The translations under genes were made by a program, and so were the position numbers. A stretch of DNA of 64,000 nucleotides from Betaproteobacteria bacterium Ga0077532 (GTDB taxonomy: Bacteria > Pseudomonadota > Gammaproteobacteria > Burkholderiales > Ga0077523). Below the pieces are notes generated by a model that made no database searches, was not told the DNA's origin, and worked only from the letters and a program-made list of their open reading frames with translations. Where the stretch lies: positions 62,001 to 126,000 of the forward strand of contig LNEE01000016.1 of the NCBI GenBank assembly GCA_001464895.1. Reading direction: 5' to 3'. How positions within the stretch are numbered: position 1 is the stretch's first letter; each line of letters opens with the position of its first letter. This document shows, piece after piece, positions 21,152-29,678 of this stretch.

Positions 21152-22072
21152 TCAGGCGACGGAGGCCTTGCGGCGACGGGAGGCTCCTGTAGCGCCAAGA
21201 ACCGCCGCACCAATCAGGGACAGCGCGGCAGGTTCGGGCACGCGACCACCACCGGGCGGAGAACTCGGGCTGGCTGCAGCCACGGACATGAGCTTGAAGT
21301 AGTCGTTGCCGACGTTCAGCCCCGAGATGCTGGTGTCACCACCGCGCGTCGGGTTGTAGGCACTGATCATCCAGTACTTGGAAGTCACGGTGGCGGCACT
21401 CACGCCGTCCGCCGAACCGGTGGCGCCGTTGATCAGCCGCTGCGTCCCCGCAGTCAGGTTGGCCTCGTGCTCGACGTAAGACCAACCGGCAGCAGTAAGT
21501 TGGCCGTAGTTCAGGCCGGCCAGCGTCGGAGCGCCAGTACCCAGGTAGGCAGAAACGGTGATGTCGGCATCGTATCTGACCCAGCCGATGGTGACCCCCG
21601 TCAGCGCCACGGCTGTGTCGAACGAAAGCAAGATGGAGTCGTACACGGCTGCCGTGGACGCAATGGTGTTGTTGGTGCTCGACGAGTTCCGGAAGTTGTT
21701 GTCCATCGCGTGTTCGGGCGCGGTGCCCTCGCCGGAGTCCGCAGCAGACTGGTTCCGAACTCCGAGCCCGACAGTGCTTCCGTCAGAGTTGGAGTACACC
21801 ATCACGGTGCCCGTCTGCAGCCCGGCCCCGGAGGTATTCGTGGTACTGGTCGTCAACCCAGCCGTATTTGCCCAAGCGGTAGCCACCACTTTCGGTGCGC
21901 CACCGCCATTCGGCGTGCACTGGACGAAATTACCAGCACTGGTCCCCGAACTCGTGCACGGCGCGTTGGCCGGCGGCGGCACATCGAAGGTCCAGGTAGT
22001 GGCCGCCTGCGCGGAGAACCCTGCCCCACTACCAATTGCCGCCAACGCGAGCCAAAGAATTTGCTTATTCAA
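21152..22072 (-). CDS. PEP-CTERM sorting-domain protein 1
   Basis: A secreted, beta-rich protein of 306 residues with the tripartite exosortase signal at its C-terminus: VPEP near the end, a hydrophobic helix ALSLIGAAVLGATGA, then the basic cluster SRRRK. The likely start is a TTG at 22072 (read NKQILWLALAAIGSGAGFSA after Met), since GGGGA lies six bases upstream and a signal peptide begins there; an upstream ATG at 22135 would lie at or before the predicted transcription start. The mature part is rich in Ser, Thr, Gly and Asn, typical of glycosylated surface proteins handled by XrtA. A sigma-54 promoter lies about 60 bases upstream. The function of the mature domain is not recognised. Confidence 0.85.
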   Translation of the reverse strand: MNKQILWLALAAIGSGAGFSAQAATTWTFDVPPPANAPCTSSGTSAGNFVQCTPNGGGAPKVVATAWANTAGLTTSTTNTSGAGLQTGTVMVYSNSDGSTVGLGVRNQSAADSGEGTAPEHAMDNNFRNSSSTNNTIASTAAVYDSILLSFDTAVALTGVTIGWVRYDADITVSAYLGTGAPTLAGLNYGQLTAAGWSYVEHEANLTAGTQRLINGATGSADGVSAATVTSKYWMISAYNPTRGGDTSISGLNVGNDYFKLMSVAAASPSSPPGGGRVPEPAALSLIGAAVLGATGASRRRKASVA

Positions 22073-22130
22073 TTCGTATCCCCTGATGTCCAGTCTGCCT
22101 TGGCTGTCGAAGCCAGTGGCGTCGCTGATC

Positions 22131-22146
22131 AGCAACAGTCAGACCA
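22131..22146 (-). promoter_or_regulatory. Sigma-54 promoter of PEP-CTERM gene 1
   Basis: Minus-strand TGGTCTGACTGTTGCT against the consensus TGGCACG-N4-TTGCW: GG and GC are exactly ten bases apart and the -12 box TTGCT is perfect. The predicted start of transcription is near 22120, giving a leader of about 48 bases to the TTG start. Confidence 0.75.
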
Positions 22147-22230
22147 TGTGCGACGACTAGTTTTTAATCAGCAACTTGCGGGCGATCGCCTGGAATATCC
22201 CTCTCGGAACGTCAAGGGACTCGACACAAG

Positions 22231-25044
22231 TCACCGGAGGCCGAGCTTGCGTGCCAGCGCGTCGACCTCGGCTGCCTCGGGGAACGTCAGCGGTTTGCTC
22301 AAGACTTCCTTCAGTTCTGCGCGCGCTTCCGCAGTCTGGCCCGCACCAGCCAGGACAGCAGCGAGATGAAACCGGATCTCCGGGTTCCTGGAATCGCGCA
22401 GTCGCGCCTCCCGCAGATGGCGCAGTCCACTTTCGATCGCCCCCGTCTTGAACAACAGCCAACCCAGCGTATCCCGCGCAGCAGCATCCTCGGGGGCAAC
22501 CTGGACGGCCTGCTCGGCGTACGTGATCGCCTTGGCCGAGTTGCCCTGCAGCGCCAGCGCATTGGCCAGATTGTTCAACACGATCGGATCCTTCGGACGG
22601 GATTTCAGCAGTGCCTCGAGGCGGCTGACCGCAGCCGGGTAGTTGCGGACCTTGAGGTAGCCTTCCGCCAGCGCGCGTGCGGAGACGACATCCCCGGGGT
22701 GCTTCGCCACCCAGGGTTCGAGAAACGCCACCGCTTGCGCCGGTGCGCCCGAGCGAATGTGGGCAGCAAAGACGCGCAGCGCGTGGTCGGTGTCTGCCGC
22801 CCTGGCAAAGGCGAGGCGATACTGGGAAACGGCATCGGGGAATCGTCCGGCTTGCAGGTGCAAGTCCCCGAGAACGCGATAACCGTCCGGTACCGAGGGG
22901 ACATCTGCGATCAGCGCGCGCGCGCGTCGCTCCGCCGCTTCGACCTGCCCCTTCGCCATCTCGATTTCGGCCAGGAGCGCCCGGGAAGGCACATGCTCGG
23001 GACGCTCGGACAGCGCCTTGTCCAGACTGTATGCAGCGGCCGCGGAGTTTCCTGCGGCGAGATACAACTGAGCGATCTCGAATTGGCGGGTTGCGTCGAA
23101 CTGGGCCACTCGCGTCATCCGCTGTAGTACGGACTGCGCACCGAGGTTATCCCCCGCCGCGAGCCGGGCTCGCACGCCCCGCGCCATCACGTCGTGGTTG
23201 TCGGCAGCGCGACTCTCGAGATCCCGCGCGAGATCGACAGCTTTCGTGGGCTCCTTCGCGGCGATGTAAGCGTCGATGAGGTCAAACGCCACGGGCAGAA
23301 ACGCAGGGTCGGCGGCGCGCGCTTTCTCCAGCCACTCCACGGACGCGGCGGTGGCGCCGCGCCGCTGCTCGAGCTTCGCCAGCTCGTGCATGGCCTGAAC
23401 GGATTTCGAGTCTGCCTTGAGGACGGCGGCGTACTTGGCGACCGCCTGCTCGAATCGACCCTCCCGGAGATCCAACTTTCCGAGATTGAGCTGAGCTGGC
23501 GCAAACCCCGGCGACGCCACCAATGCCTGTTCGAACGCCGCCCGGGCCCCATTGATATCTCCCGAGGACAGGCGCACGACGCCGAGCGTGTTCAGGTAGC
23601 CAGGATTCCCGGGTACTTTCTGGACCACCCGCTCCATGACCGCCACGGCTCGCTTCGAATCACCGGAGGCAAGGTACGCAGACGAAAGCGCCAACCCGAC
23701 CCTCGGCTTTCCGGGGTCCTTCTCGAAGGCGATCCGTAGTTGCTGGATACCGGCGTCCCGCCGACCACCGCGGAGCAGACTGACGCCGTACGCGGTCTGT
23801 ATCTCGAGGTTGTCCCCACGAAGCTGGAAAGCGCGCTCCAGCAGCTCCGCCCCGGCAAGGTTCCGGCCCTTACCCATGTAGGCCTCGCCCAGCAGGAGGA
23901 GGATCTGCGGATCGTTCGGCGCTTTCCGCTGCGCGGGTTCGAGAATCTTGATCGCGGAGACGAAATCGCGCTTTCCAAGAAAAATGGATCCGAGAAGCTT
24001 GTGCGCCGCCAGATCGCCCGGGGTCACCGTCAGGACAGCTTCGAGGTACGCGCGCGCACGCTCGTGCTCGTCGAGCCCGTGGAACACCAGGGCGGTGAGC
24101 ATCAGCAGTTCGGGCGCACGGCGTTTCAGCACTTCGGGCGGCACCGGGGAAAGCACGCGCGCGGCCGCCGAGAGCGCGGCACGGGCACCTTCGCTGTCGC
24201 CCTTCTGGCCCAGATACACCGCCCTCAGATAGTTGCCGCGCGGCTCCGCGGACTGCTCACGCGCGAAATACTCGACATCCGTCGCGGCGCCGGCGTCGTC
24301 TCGATTGCCGATCGCGAGCGAGAGGCGTGCAACGCGCGCATCCGAGTAGCCCGGCTGGAGTTCGAGGGCTCGCGAGTAAGCGTCGATAGCGCCCTTCCGA
24401 TCGCCGCTCTGCTGAGCGATCACGCCCTTCATGTACCAGACGGTCGGATCCGCAGGCGCCTCGGCAGCGGCTCGCCCCACCAATGCCAACGCCTCGGCGT
24501 GCAACCCCTTCTGCGCCGTCAGCTCCGCCAACGACAGCAGGGCTGTGACCGAACGGGGGTCGATGACGCGCGCGTCTTCGAAGTTCCGCTCGGCGGAACT
24601 CAGTTCGCCCAATGCCTTGTAGGCGTGACCGCGGAAGACGAGCAGTCTTGCCTTCGCAGGCCCCTGGAGAACATCGGGCGGCAGGCGGTCCAGCAGATCA
24701 CGGGCCTTGCCCTGCGCCAGAAACACCTCGGCCAGCAAAAGTGCGATCTCTGACTTGTCGATGCCAAGCCGAAGTGCGCGCTCCAGGGCTTCCTGCGCCT
24801 GGTCGGGTTGCTGGTTCCTGAGGAATGCCTCGCCCAGGAGAGCATGCGCCGCGAGCAGATTGGCGTCCTGCTGCAAAGCGTTCTTGAGCTGGATGATCGC
24901 GCCTGCTGTATCACCCTTTGAGAGCCGCGTGCGCGCATCTTCGTAGAAGCGGGTGGTCCGATCATCGCCGGCGGCGGACGCCTCGGCAGACAGGACAAAC
25001 ATCGTGGCGATCACCAAGCTGGCCACGGTTCTGCTGTGCGACAT
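22231..25044 (-). CDS. PrsT-like TPR-repeat protein (paralogue 3, non-lipoprotein)
   Basis: A 937-residue periplasmic protein made almost entirely of tetratricopeptide repeats, related to the PEP-CTERM-system TPR protein PrsT. The opening repeat RLSKGDTAGAIIQLKNALQQ and the end repeat LNNLANALALQGNSAKAITY are characteristic. The N-terminus MSHSRTVASLVIATMFVLSA is a Sec signal with an ASA-type cleavage site and no lipobox cysteine, unlike the two PrsT copies at 46.1 and 49.1 kb. It lies directly upstream of PEP-CTERM gene 1 on the same strand. No good sigma-54 site was found before it. A scaffold role in envelope polysaccharide assembly is inferred from the family. Confidence 0.85.
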   Translation of the reverse strand: MSHSRTVASLVIATMFVLSAEASAAGDDRTTRFYEDARTRLSKGDTAGAIIQLKNALQQDANLLAAHALLGEAFLRNQQPDQAQEALERALRLGIDKSEIALLLAEVFLAQGKARDLLDRLPPDVLQGPAKARLLVFRGHAYKALGELSSAERNFEDARVIDPRSVTALLSLAELTAQKGLHAEALALVGRAAAEAPADPTVWYMKGVIAQQSGDRKGAIDAYSRALELQPGYSDARVARLSLAIGNRDDAGAATDVEYFAREQSAEPRGNYLRAVYLGQKGDSEGARAALSAAARVLSPVPPEVLKRRAPELLMLTALVFHGLDEHERARAYLEAVLTVTPGDLAAHKLLGSIFLGKRDFVSAIKILEPAQRKAPNDPQILLLLGEAYMGKGRNLAGAELLERAFQLRGDNLEIQTAYGVSLLRGGRRDAGIQQLRIAFEKDPGKPRVGLALSSAYLASGDSKRAVAVMERVVQKVPGNPGYLNTLGVVRLSSGDINGARAAFEQALVASPGFAPAQLNLGKLDLREGRFEQAVAKYAAVLKADSKSVQAMHELAKLEQRRGATAASVEWLEKARAADPAFLPVAFDLIDAYIAAKEPTKAVDLARDLESRAADNHDVMARGVRARLAAGDNLGAQSVLQRMTRVAQFDATRQFEIAQLYLAAGNSAAAAYSLDKALSERPEHVPSRALLAEIEMAKGQVEAAERRARALIADVPSVPDGYRVLGDLHLQAGRFPDAVSQYRLAFARAADTDHALRVFAAHIRSGAPAQAVAFLEPWVAKHPGDVVSARALAEGYLKVRNYPAAVSRLEALLKSRPKDPIVLNNLANALALQGNSAKAITYAEQAVQVAPEDAAARDTLGWLLFKTGAIESGLRHLREARLRDSRNPEIRFHLAAVLAGAGQTAEARAELKEVLSKPLTFPEAAEVDALARKLGLR

Positions 25045-25169
25045 TGGATGCTCTCTTTCCGTCAGGGCCCCGAACCGAATAACCGGTCGAGCACAGTCAC
25101 CCTAACGATGACAGCAGGCCCGGCGTCCGTCGGGGGCATACGCAACGAACGCAGGACCATATGCGGGTT

Positions 25170-25952
25170 CTACTGGACCTTCTTGAGGTACTCCTTCGTG
25201 AACATCTTCTCGGGGAGATCCACCAGCCGCATGTCGTCGTAGTCCATCACCGACTTCGTGTCCGTCTTGACGCCATCGATCATGACCAGACGAGTCGGTC
25301 TTATCTTGCCGCCCAGCTGCCGGTAGTTCTCGTAGCTGCACGTCTTCAGCAGGCGATCGGAAATGGAGTAGAACTCCGCCTTGTACGGGGCGCTGCCGGA
25401 TTGGCGGACCCAGTACTTCACCTTCTGATACGTGACGCTGCGATCGACGGCCGTCAGCTCCAACACGTGGTACGCCTCCTCACCGATCTTCTCGCTGCCG
25501 ACGATCTTCGCCGTGTAATCGCCACTGAAGTTCGCCCGCGCGATGTCGCCATTGGAAACCACCCCCGTCAGGCGCTGCGCCAGCGACAGTCGTACCGGCT
25601 GCGAAACGTTGGGCACGAACAGCCACAGGTCGCGACCTTTCATCAGCAGGATCTGGCCACGTTCTGCAGCGGGCTTGGTGGTCTGGACGATGGTGTTCTC
25701 GTTCCCCTTGGAATACACGCGGAACTCGCGCTCTTCGGGTGAACCACCACCTTCGACCGATCGGATCCTGACGGCGACCTCGAACCCCCGAACGGGGAAA
25801 CGAATCTCGTCGGCCTTTTGGAGTATCGCCTTCGCCTGGGCATCGTCGTCATCGTCTGCACGCACAGCTGGCGATGACGTTGCAAGGACTGCCGCCACCG
25901 CGAACAAGAACATGCGACGGCGACCTTGGAATGGAGATTGGATATAGCGCAT
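25170..25952 (-). CDS. LolA-like outer-membrane lipoprotein-sorting protein
   Basis: A periplasmic protein of about 260 residues of the LolA-like family. The start is placed at MRYIQSPFQGRRRMFLFAVA, which gives a signal peptide cleaved near SPAVRA-DDDDD; the frame is open far upstream but only as antisense to the ABC gene. The mature part has the family pattern with AKAILQKADEIRFPVRGFEV, RGQILLMKGRDLWLFVPNVS and RPTRLVMIDGVKTDTKSVMD, forming a half-barrel that would carry a lipid or lipoprotein across the periplasm. It is transcribed divergently from the ABC transporter operon with only 75 bases between the starts, so the two are probably coregulated parts of one export system. Confidence 0.85.
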   Translation of the reverse strand: MRYIQSPFQGRRRMFLFAVAAVLATSSPAVRADDDDDAQAKAILQKADEIRFPVRGFEVAVRIRSVEGGGSPEEREFRVYSKGNENTIVQTTKPAAERGQILLMKGRDLWLFVPNVSQPVRLSLAQRLTGVVSNGDIARANFSGDYTAKIVGSEKIGEEAYHVLELTAVDRSVTYQKVKYWVRQSGSAPYKAEFYSISDRLLKTCSYENYRQLGGKIRPTRLVMIDGVKTDTKSVMDYDDMRLVDLPEKMFTKEYLKKVQ

Positions 25953-26027
25953 GAGCCCTCGTCTTGAATCTCGTACGACCTTATCATATGCCCGCGCTCG
26001 AACCGAACCGGGCTGGGTTTCGCACAC

Positions 26028-26795
26028 ATGTCGATCGTAGTGTTGGAGCACGTGAGCAAAGAGTACCGGCTTGGGGATCACATGGTCCGGGCGCTCGACG
26101 ACGTGACGCTGTCCTTCGAAAGCGGCGTCTTCCTCGCGATCGCCGGCCCCTCTGGCAGCGGGAAATCCACTCTGTTGAACGTGATCGGCTGCATCGATAT
26201 GCCCTCGAGCGGCCGAGTCGTCATTGCCGGCCACGACATCAGCGGCCAGACGCCAGATCAACTGGCGAGCCTGCGCGCCAGGACTATCGGCTTCGTGTTC
26301 CAGACCTTCAATCTGTTTCCCGTGCTCACGGCCGAAGAGAATGTGGAGTACCCACTGCTGCAGATGGAGGAGCTCGACAAGCAAGACCGTCGGGAGCGCG
26401 TGAAGGAAATGCTCGAGCTGGTTCAGCTCGGGAAGTTCGCGAAGCATCGGCCCTCGCAGTTGAGCGGCGGTCAGCGTCAGCGCGTCGCCATCGCGCGGGC
26501 GCTCGTGACCCGACCGGAACTGGTCCTCGCGGACGAACCGACGGCGAACCTCGATCACAAGACCGGTGAAGGCATTCTTGCGCTCATGCGGGACATCAAC
26601 CGCCGCTACAAGACGACATTCATCTTCTCTACGCACGACAAGAAGGTCATCGACGCTGCCGACCGCCTCGTCGGCATCGAGGACGGCACAGTACGAATCC
26701 TCGGCGTCCGCAAGGAAGGCCAGTGGGCGATCACGAATGTGGCCCGCCGGGCAGCCTCCACGACCGACACCGAAGCAGCAGCCCTGAAACGCTGA
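26028..26795 (+). CDS. ABC transporter ATP-binding protein (LolD/MacB-like)
   Basis: A 255-residue ATPase that would energise the two FtsX-type permeases downstream. Walker A is AGPSGSGKSTLLNVIG near residue 40, the Q-loop is GFVFQTFNLFP, the signature is LSGGQRQRVAIARAL, Walker B is ELVLADEPTANLD and the H-loop is FIFSTHDKKV. The FQTFNLFPVLTAEENVEYPL region places it in the LolD/MacB group, whose transporters move lipoproteins or envelope substrates mechanically rather than across the inner membrane. A C-terminal tail of about 30 residues is unique. The outer-membrane barrel gene follows 12 bases later. Confidence 0.92.
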   Translation: MSIVVLEHVSKEYRLGDHMVRALDDVTLSFESGVFLAIAGPSGSGKSTLLNVIGCIDMPSSGRVVIAGHDISGQTPDQLASLRARTIGFVFQTFNLFPVLTAEENVEYPLLQMEELDKQDRRERVKEMLELVQLGKFAKHRPSQLSGGQRQRVAIARALVTRPELVLADEPTANLDHKTGEGILALMRDINRRYKTTFIFSTHDKKVIDAADRLVGIEDGTVRILGVRKEGQWAITNVARRAASTTDTEAAALKR

Positions 26796-26807
26796 TACCG
26801 GAAAGCC

Positions 26808-28343
26808 ATGGCAAGCCTCCCTCTGCTGTTCCCGCCCAAGCGCCACATTGCGCAGGCCATCGTGGCTGCAGTTGCGTACATGCAGTTGGACAGCCAGGCC
26901 GCACCCGATGGGGCGTGCCGATCAGGGGACGCCGCCTGCCTCCGGCCCCCGGCCCGCATGCTGGCCGCGAATGACCTGAAGGATCTCATCCCCGCCGACG
27001 ACGATGACTCACCTCCCTCACTGTCCGATGGACTGCCGTCGCTGGTGCCGTCGGATGACGACGCGCTGCCATCACTCAGCGGGGAGGACGGACTGCGCTC
27101 CCTCAGCCCCAAGGAATCCGAAGCTCCGAAACTCCGCGGGTTCCTTCAGCAGGAGACGGCTTACACCTACGCCTCCCCCGCGCACTTCTCCACCGCGGTG
27201 ATCCGTGCACGCGTCGGATCATCGGGTCAGTGGTCGAGCAACCTGAAGTGGAAGGCATCGCTCATCGGCGAGTTCGATCCGGTCTATGCCTGGTCCAACT
27301 TCTACCCCGACAACGTCAGAAACGACCAGCGCTTCTACGGGATCATCGGTGAGACCTACATCGATACGTCGTACAAGGGCTGGGATCTCCGCCTCGGTCG
27401 GCAGAACGTGGTCTGGGGCGAGATGGTCGGCCTGTTCTTCGCCGACGTCGTCACCGCGAAGGACCTGCGGCACTTCATCCTGCCTTCGTTCGACGTCATC
27501 CGGATTCCCCAGTGGGCTGCGCGAGGCGAGTACTTTCTGGGGGACTCGCACATCGAACTTCTCTGGATCCCGTACACGACCTTCGACCGGATCGGCAGGG
27601 CCGGGTCGGAGTTCTATCCCATCCAGGCGCCGGCACCCGACGGCTTCACCAATACCTTTCGCGATGACTTGCTGCCGTCACGCAGTCTTTCCAACTCGAA
27701 CTACGGTGCCAGGGTGTCGACGTTGGCGAAGGGCTGGGATCTTTCGGCGTTCTTCTACAGCAGCATGGACAGCGCCGCGACGTTCTACCGCGATATCGTG
27801 CCGACCGGCCCGGCATCGGGGACGATCATCTTCACGCCCCGGCACGATCGCATTTCCCAGACGGGAGGCACGTTCTCCAAGGACCTCGGCGAGGCCGGGA
27901 TCCTGAAGGGCGAACTGGTGTACACCTCGGGCAGGAGCTTCAATGTGAGCCGGATCACCCAGGCGAATGGCGTGGTCCAGAAGGACACCATCGACTACGC
28001 CGTGGGTCTCGACTACACGCTGCCCGAAGAGGCGCGGATGAACGTCCAGGCATTCCAACGCGTGTACTTCGGCCACGACCCGGACATGTTCCAGGAGCGC
28101 TACGAAACCGGCGTCACCTTCCTCTACAACCGCAAGCTGCGGCCGAAGGTCGAAGGCGAGTTCCTCTGGATACAGAGTCTGAATCGCTGGGAGAACCTCA
28201 TCCGGCCTCGCGTCATCTGGCGGGTCGAGCAGAACCTGAGGGTCGCGTTCGGCCTGGACGTGTTCAATGGTCCGGTCACAGGCGTGCTCGGCCGCTACGC
28301 GAACCGCGATCGGATCTACGTCGAAACCCGCTATGACTTCTGA
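26808..28343 (+). CDS. Outer-membrane beta-barrel protein, DUF1302-like
   Basis: A 511-residue predicted outer-membrane barrel. An unusually placed N-terminus is followed by a low-complexity acidic tract (about residues 60-105) with repeats of the type LPSL and DDD. The rest is alternating strands, with a WDLRLGRQNVVWGE motif and DLRHFILPSFDVIRIPQW that resemble DUF1302 family barrels. The protein ends ETRYDF, with the C-terminal aromatic typical of BAM-assembled barrels. Its position between the ATPase and two permeases suggests it is the outer-membrane terminus of the same pathway. The signal peptide is not clear-cut (hydrophobic AQAIVAAVAYMQL near residue 15-27, possible cleavage after SQA). 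Confidence 0.78.
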   Translation: MASLPLLFPPKRHIAQAIVAAVAYMQLDSQAAPDGACRSGDAACLRPPARMLAANDLKDLIPADDDDSPPSLSDGLPSLVPSDDDALPSLSGEDGLRSLSPKESEAPKLRGFLQQETAYTYASPAHFSTAVIRARVGSSGQWSSNLKWKASLIGEFDPVYAWSNFYPDNVRNDQRFYGIIGETYIDTSYKGWDLRLGRQNVVWGEMVGLFFADVVTAKDLRHFILPSFDVIRIPQWAARGEYFLGDSHIELLWIPYTTFDRIGRAGSEFYPIQAPAPDGFTNTFRDDLLPSRSLSNSNYGARVSTLAKGWDLSAFFYSSMDSAATFYRDIVPTGPASGTIIFTPRHDRISQTGGTFSKDLGEAGILKGELVYTSGRSFNVSRITQANGVVQKDTIDYAVGLDYTLPEEARMNVQAFQRVYFGHDPDMFQERYETGVTFLYNRKLRPKVEGEFLWIQSLNRWENLIRPRVIWRVEQNLRVAFGLDVFNGPVTGVLGRYANRDRIYVETRYDF

Positions 28344-28382
28344 GCGATACGCCAGCGACTTCGACGCGCGCAGGCGCCCGTT

Positions 28383-29678
28383 GTGTTGAGCTTTCTGGAA
28401 CGGCTGATCCCCGCACATCGCCGGGAACAACTGGAACATGCCTGGTTCATCGCGCGCCAGGATCTGATGCTCGCCAGCCGGAACGTCTTCCGCCAGCGAC
28501 GTCGCACGAGCGTGAGTCTCATCGCGATCATCGGCGGCGTTGCGGCCATGCTGCTCGCTTCCGGATTCTTCGAGTGGAACTACGACACGATGCGCGAAGG
28601 CGCGATCCGCGCCCGTATCGGCCATGTGCAGATCACGCGTGACGGTTTCGCGGAAGGCGGCACTGCCGATCCGCTCCGCTACCTGATGGCGGAGACCTCC
28701 GAGGACCGCAAACTCATCGAGGCATTCCCCCAGGTGGACACCCTGGCGCCCCGGCTGTCGTTCACGGGGCTCATCAGCATCGGGGATTCCACCACGTCGT
28801 TCGCGGGTGAAGGAGTCGATCCCGAACGCGAGAAGAAGGCGAGTGGCGCTCTCACCATCCTGTCGGGCCAAGACCTTTCCGGTATCGACGCCAACGAAAT
28901 CACGGTGGGGCAGGGGCTCGCCGACAACCTCAAGCTCCAAGTCGGGCAGACGGTGGTGCTGCTCGCCAACACCGGCAGTGGCGGCATCAACGCCATCGAG
29001 GTGAAGGTGGTGGGCATCTTCGCCACCATCACCAAGGCCTACGATGATTTCGCCCTGCGCATCCCGTTGAAGACGAGCCAGCGGCTGCTACGGGTGACGG
29101 GGGTGCACACGTGGTTGGTCCTGCTGGAACGCACGGGCCAGACCGACAACTTTCTGGCCAAGCTGAGGCCCTTGCTACAGACCCCGGGCCTCAGCATCGT
29201 TCCGTGGTACGAGACCGCCGCGGCAGACTTCTACAACAAGACGGTCTCGCTCTTCTCGAAGCAAGTGCTCGTCGTGAAACTGATGATCGCTTTCATCATC
29301 GTGCTAAGCATTTCGAACACGATGATGACCAACGTTCGTGAGCGCTTCGGCGAGATCGGAACGCTCATGGCCCTCGGGGACACCCGGGCCAAGGTGCTGC
29401 GCCGCTTCCTTGCGGAAGGAGCCGTCCTGGGTTTCGCCGGCGGTGTCCTGGGGAGCATCCTGGGCGTGGGCGCCGCCCGGCTCATCAGTTGGGTCGGGAT
29501 TCCGATGCCGCCTCCACCGGGGATGGCGAACAGCTTCGTTGCCGGCATCATGGTCACCCCGGGTCTCGTCTTCGAAGCGATCTTCCTCTCGGTCACCACT
29601 GCCGTCCTTGCCGGCCTCTACCCGGCCTGGAAAGCCTCCAGACTCAACATCGTCGATGCTCTCAGACACGCCCGCTAA
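28383..29678 (+). CDS. FtsX-family ABC permease 1
   Basis: A 431-residue MacB/LolC-type permease starting at a GTG. A cytoplasmic N-terminus is followed by TM1 (TSVSLIAIIGGVAAMLLASG), a large periplasmic domain (about 60-290) and three C-terminal helices (about 295-315, 345-380 and 395-415), the standard FtsX arrangement. The loop after the third helix contains the motif VGIPMPPPP, repeated in the second permease. It overlaps the next gene by 23 bases. It would pair with permease 2 as a LolC/LolE-like heterodimer on the ATPase at 26028. Confidence 0.87.
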   Translation: MLSFLERLIPAHRREQLEHAWFIARQDLMLASRNVFRQRRRTSVSLIAIIGGVAAMLLASGFFEWNYDTMREGAIRARIGHVQITRDGFAEGGTADPLRYLMAETSEDRKLIEAFPQVDTLAPRLSFTGLISIGDSTTSFAGEGVDPEREKKASGALTILSGQDLSGIDANEITVGQGLADNLKLQVGQTVVLLANTGSGGINAIEVKVVGIFATITKAYDDFALRIPLKTSQRLLRVTGVHTWLVLLERTGQTDNFLAKLRPLLQTPGLSIVPWYETAAADFYNKTVSLFSKQVLVVKLMIAFIIVLSISNTMMTNVRERFGEIGTLMALGDTRAKVLRRFLAEGAVLGFAGGVLGSILGVGAARLISWVGIPMPPPPGMANSFVAGIMVTPGLVFEAIFLSVTTAVLAGLYPAWKASRLNIVDALRHAR

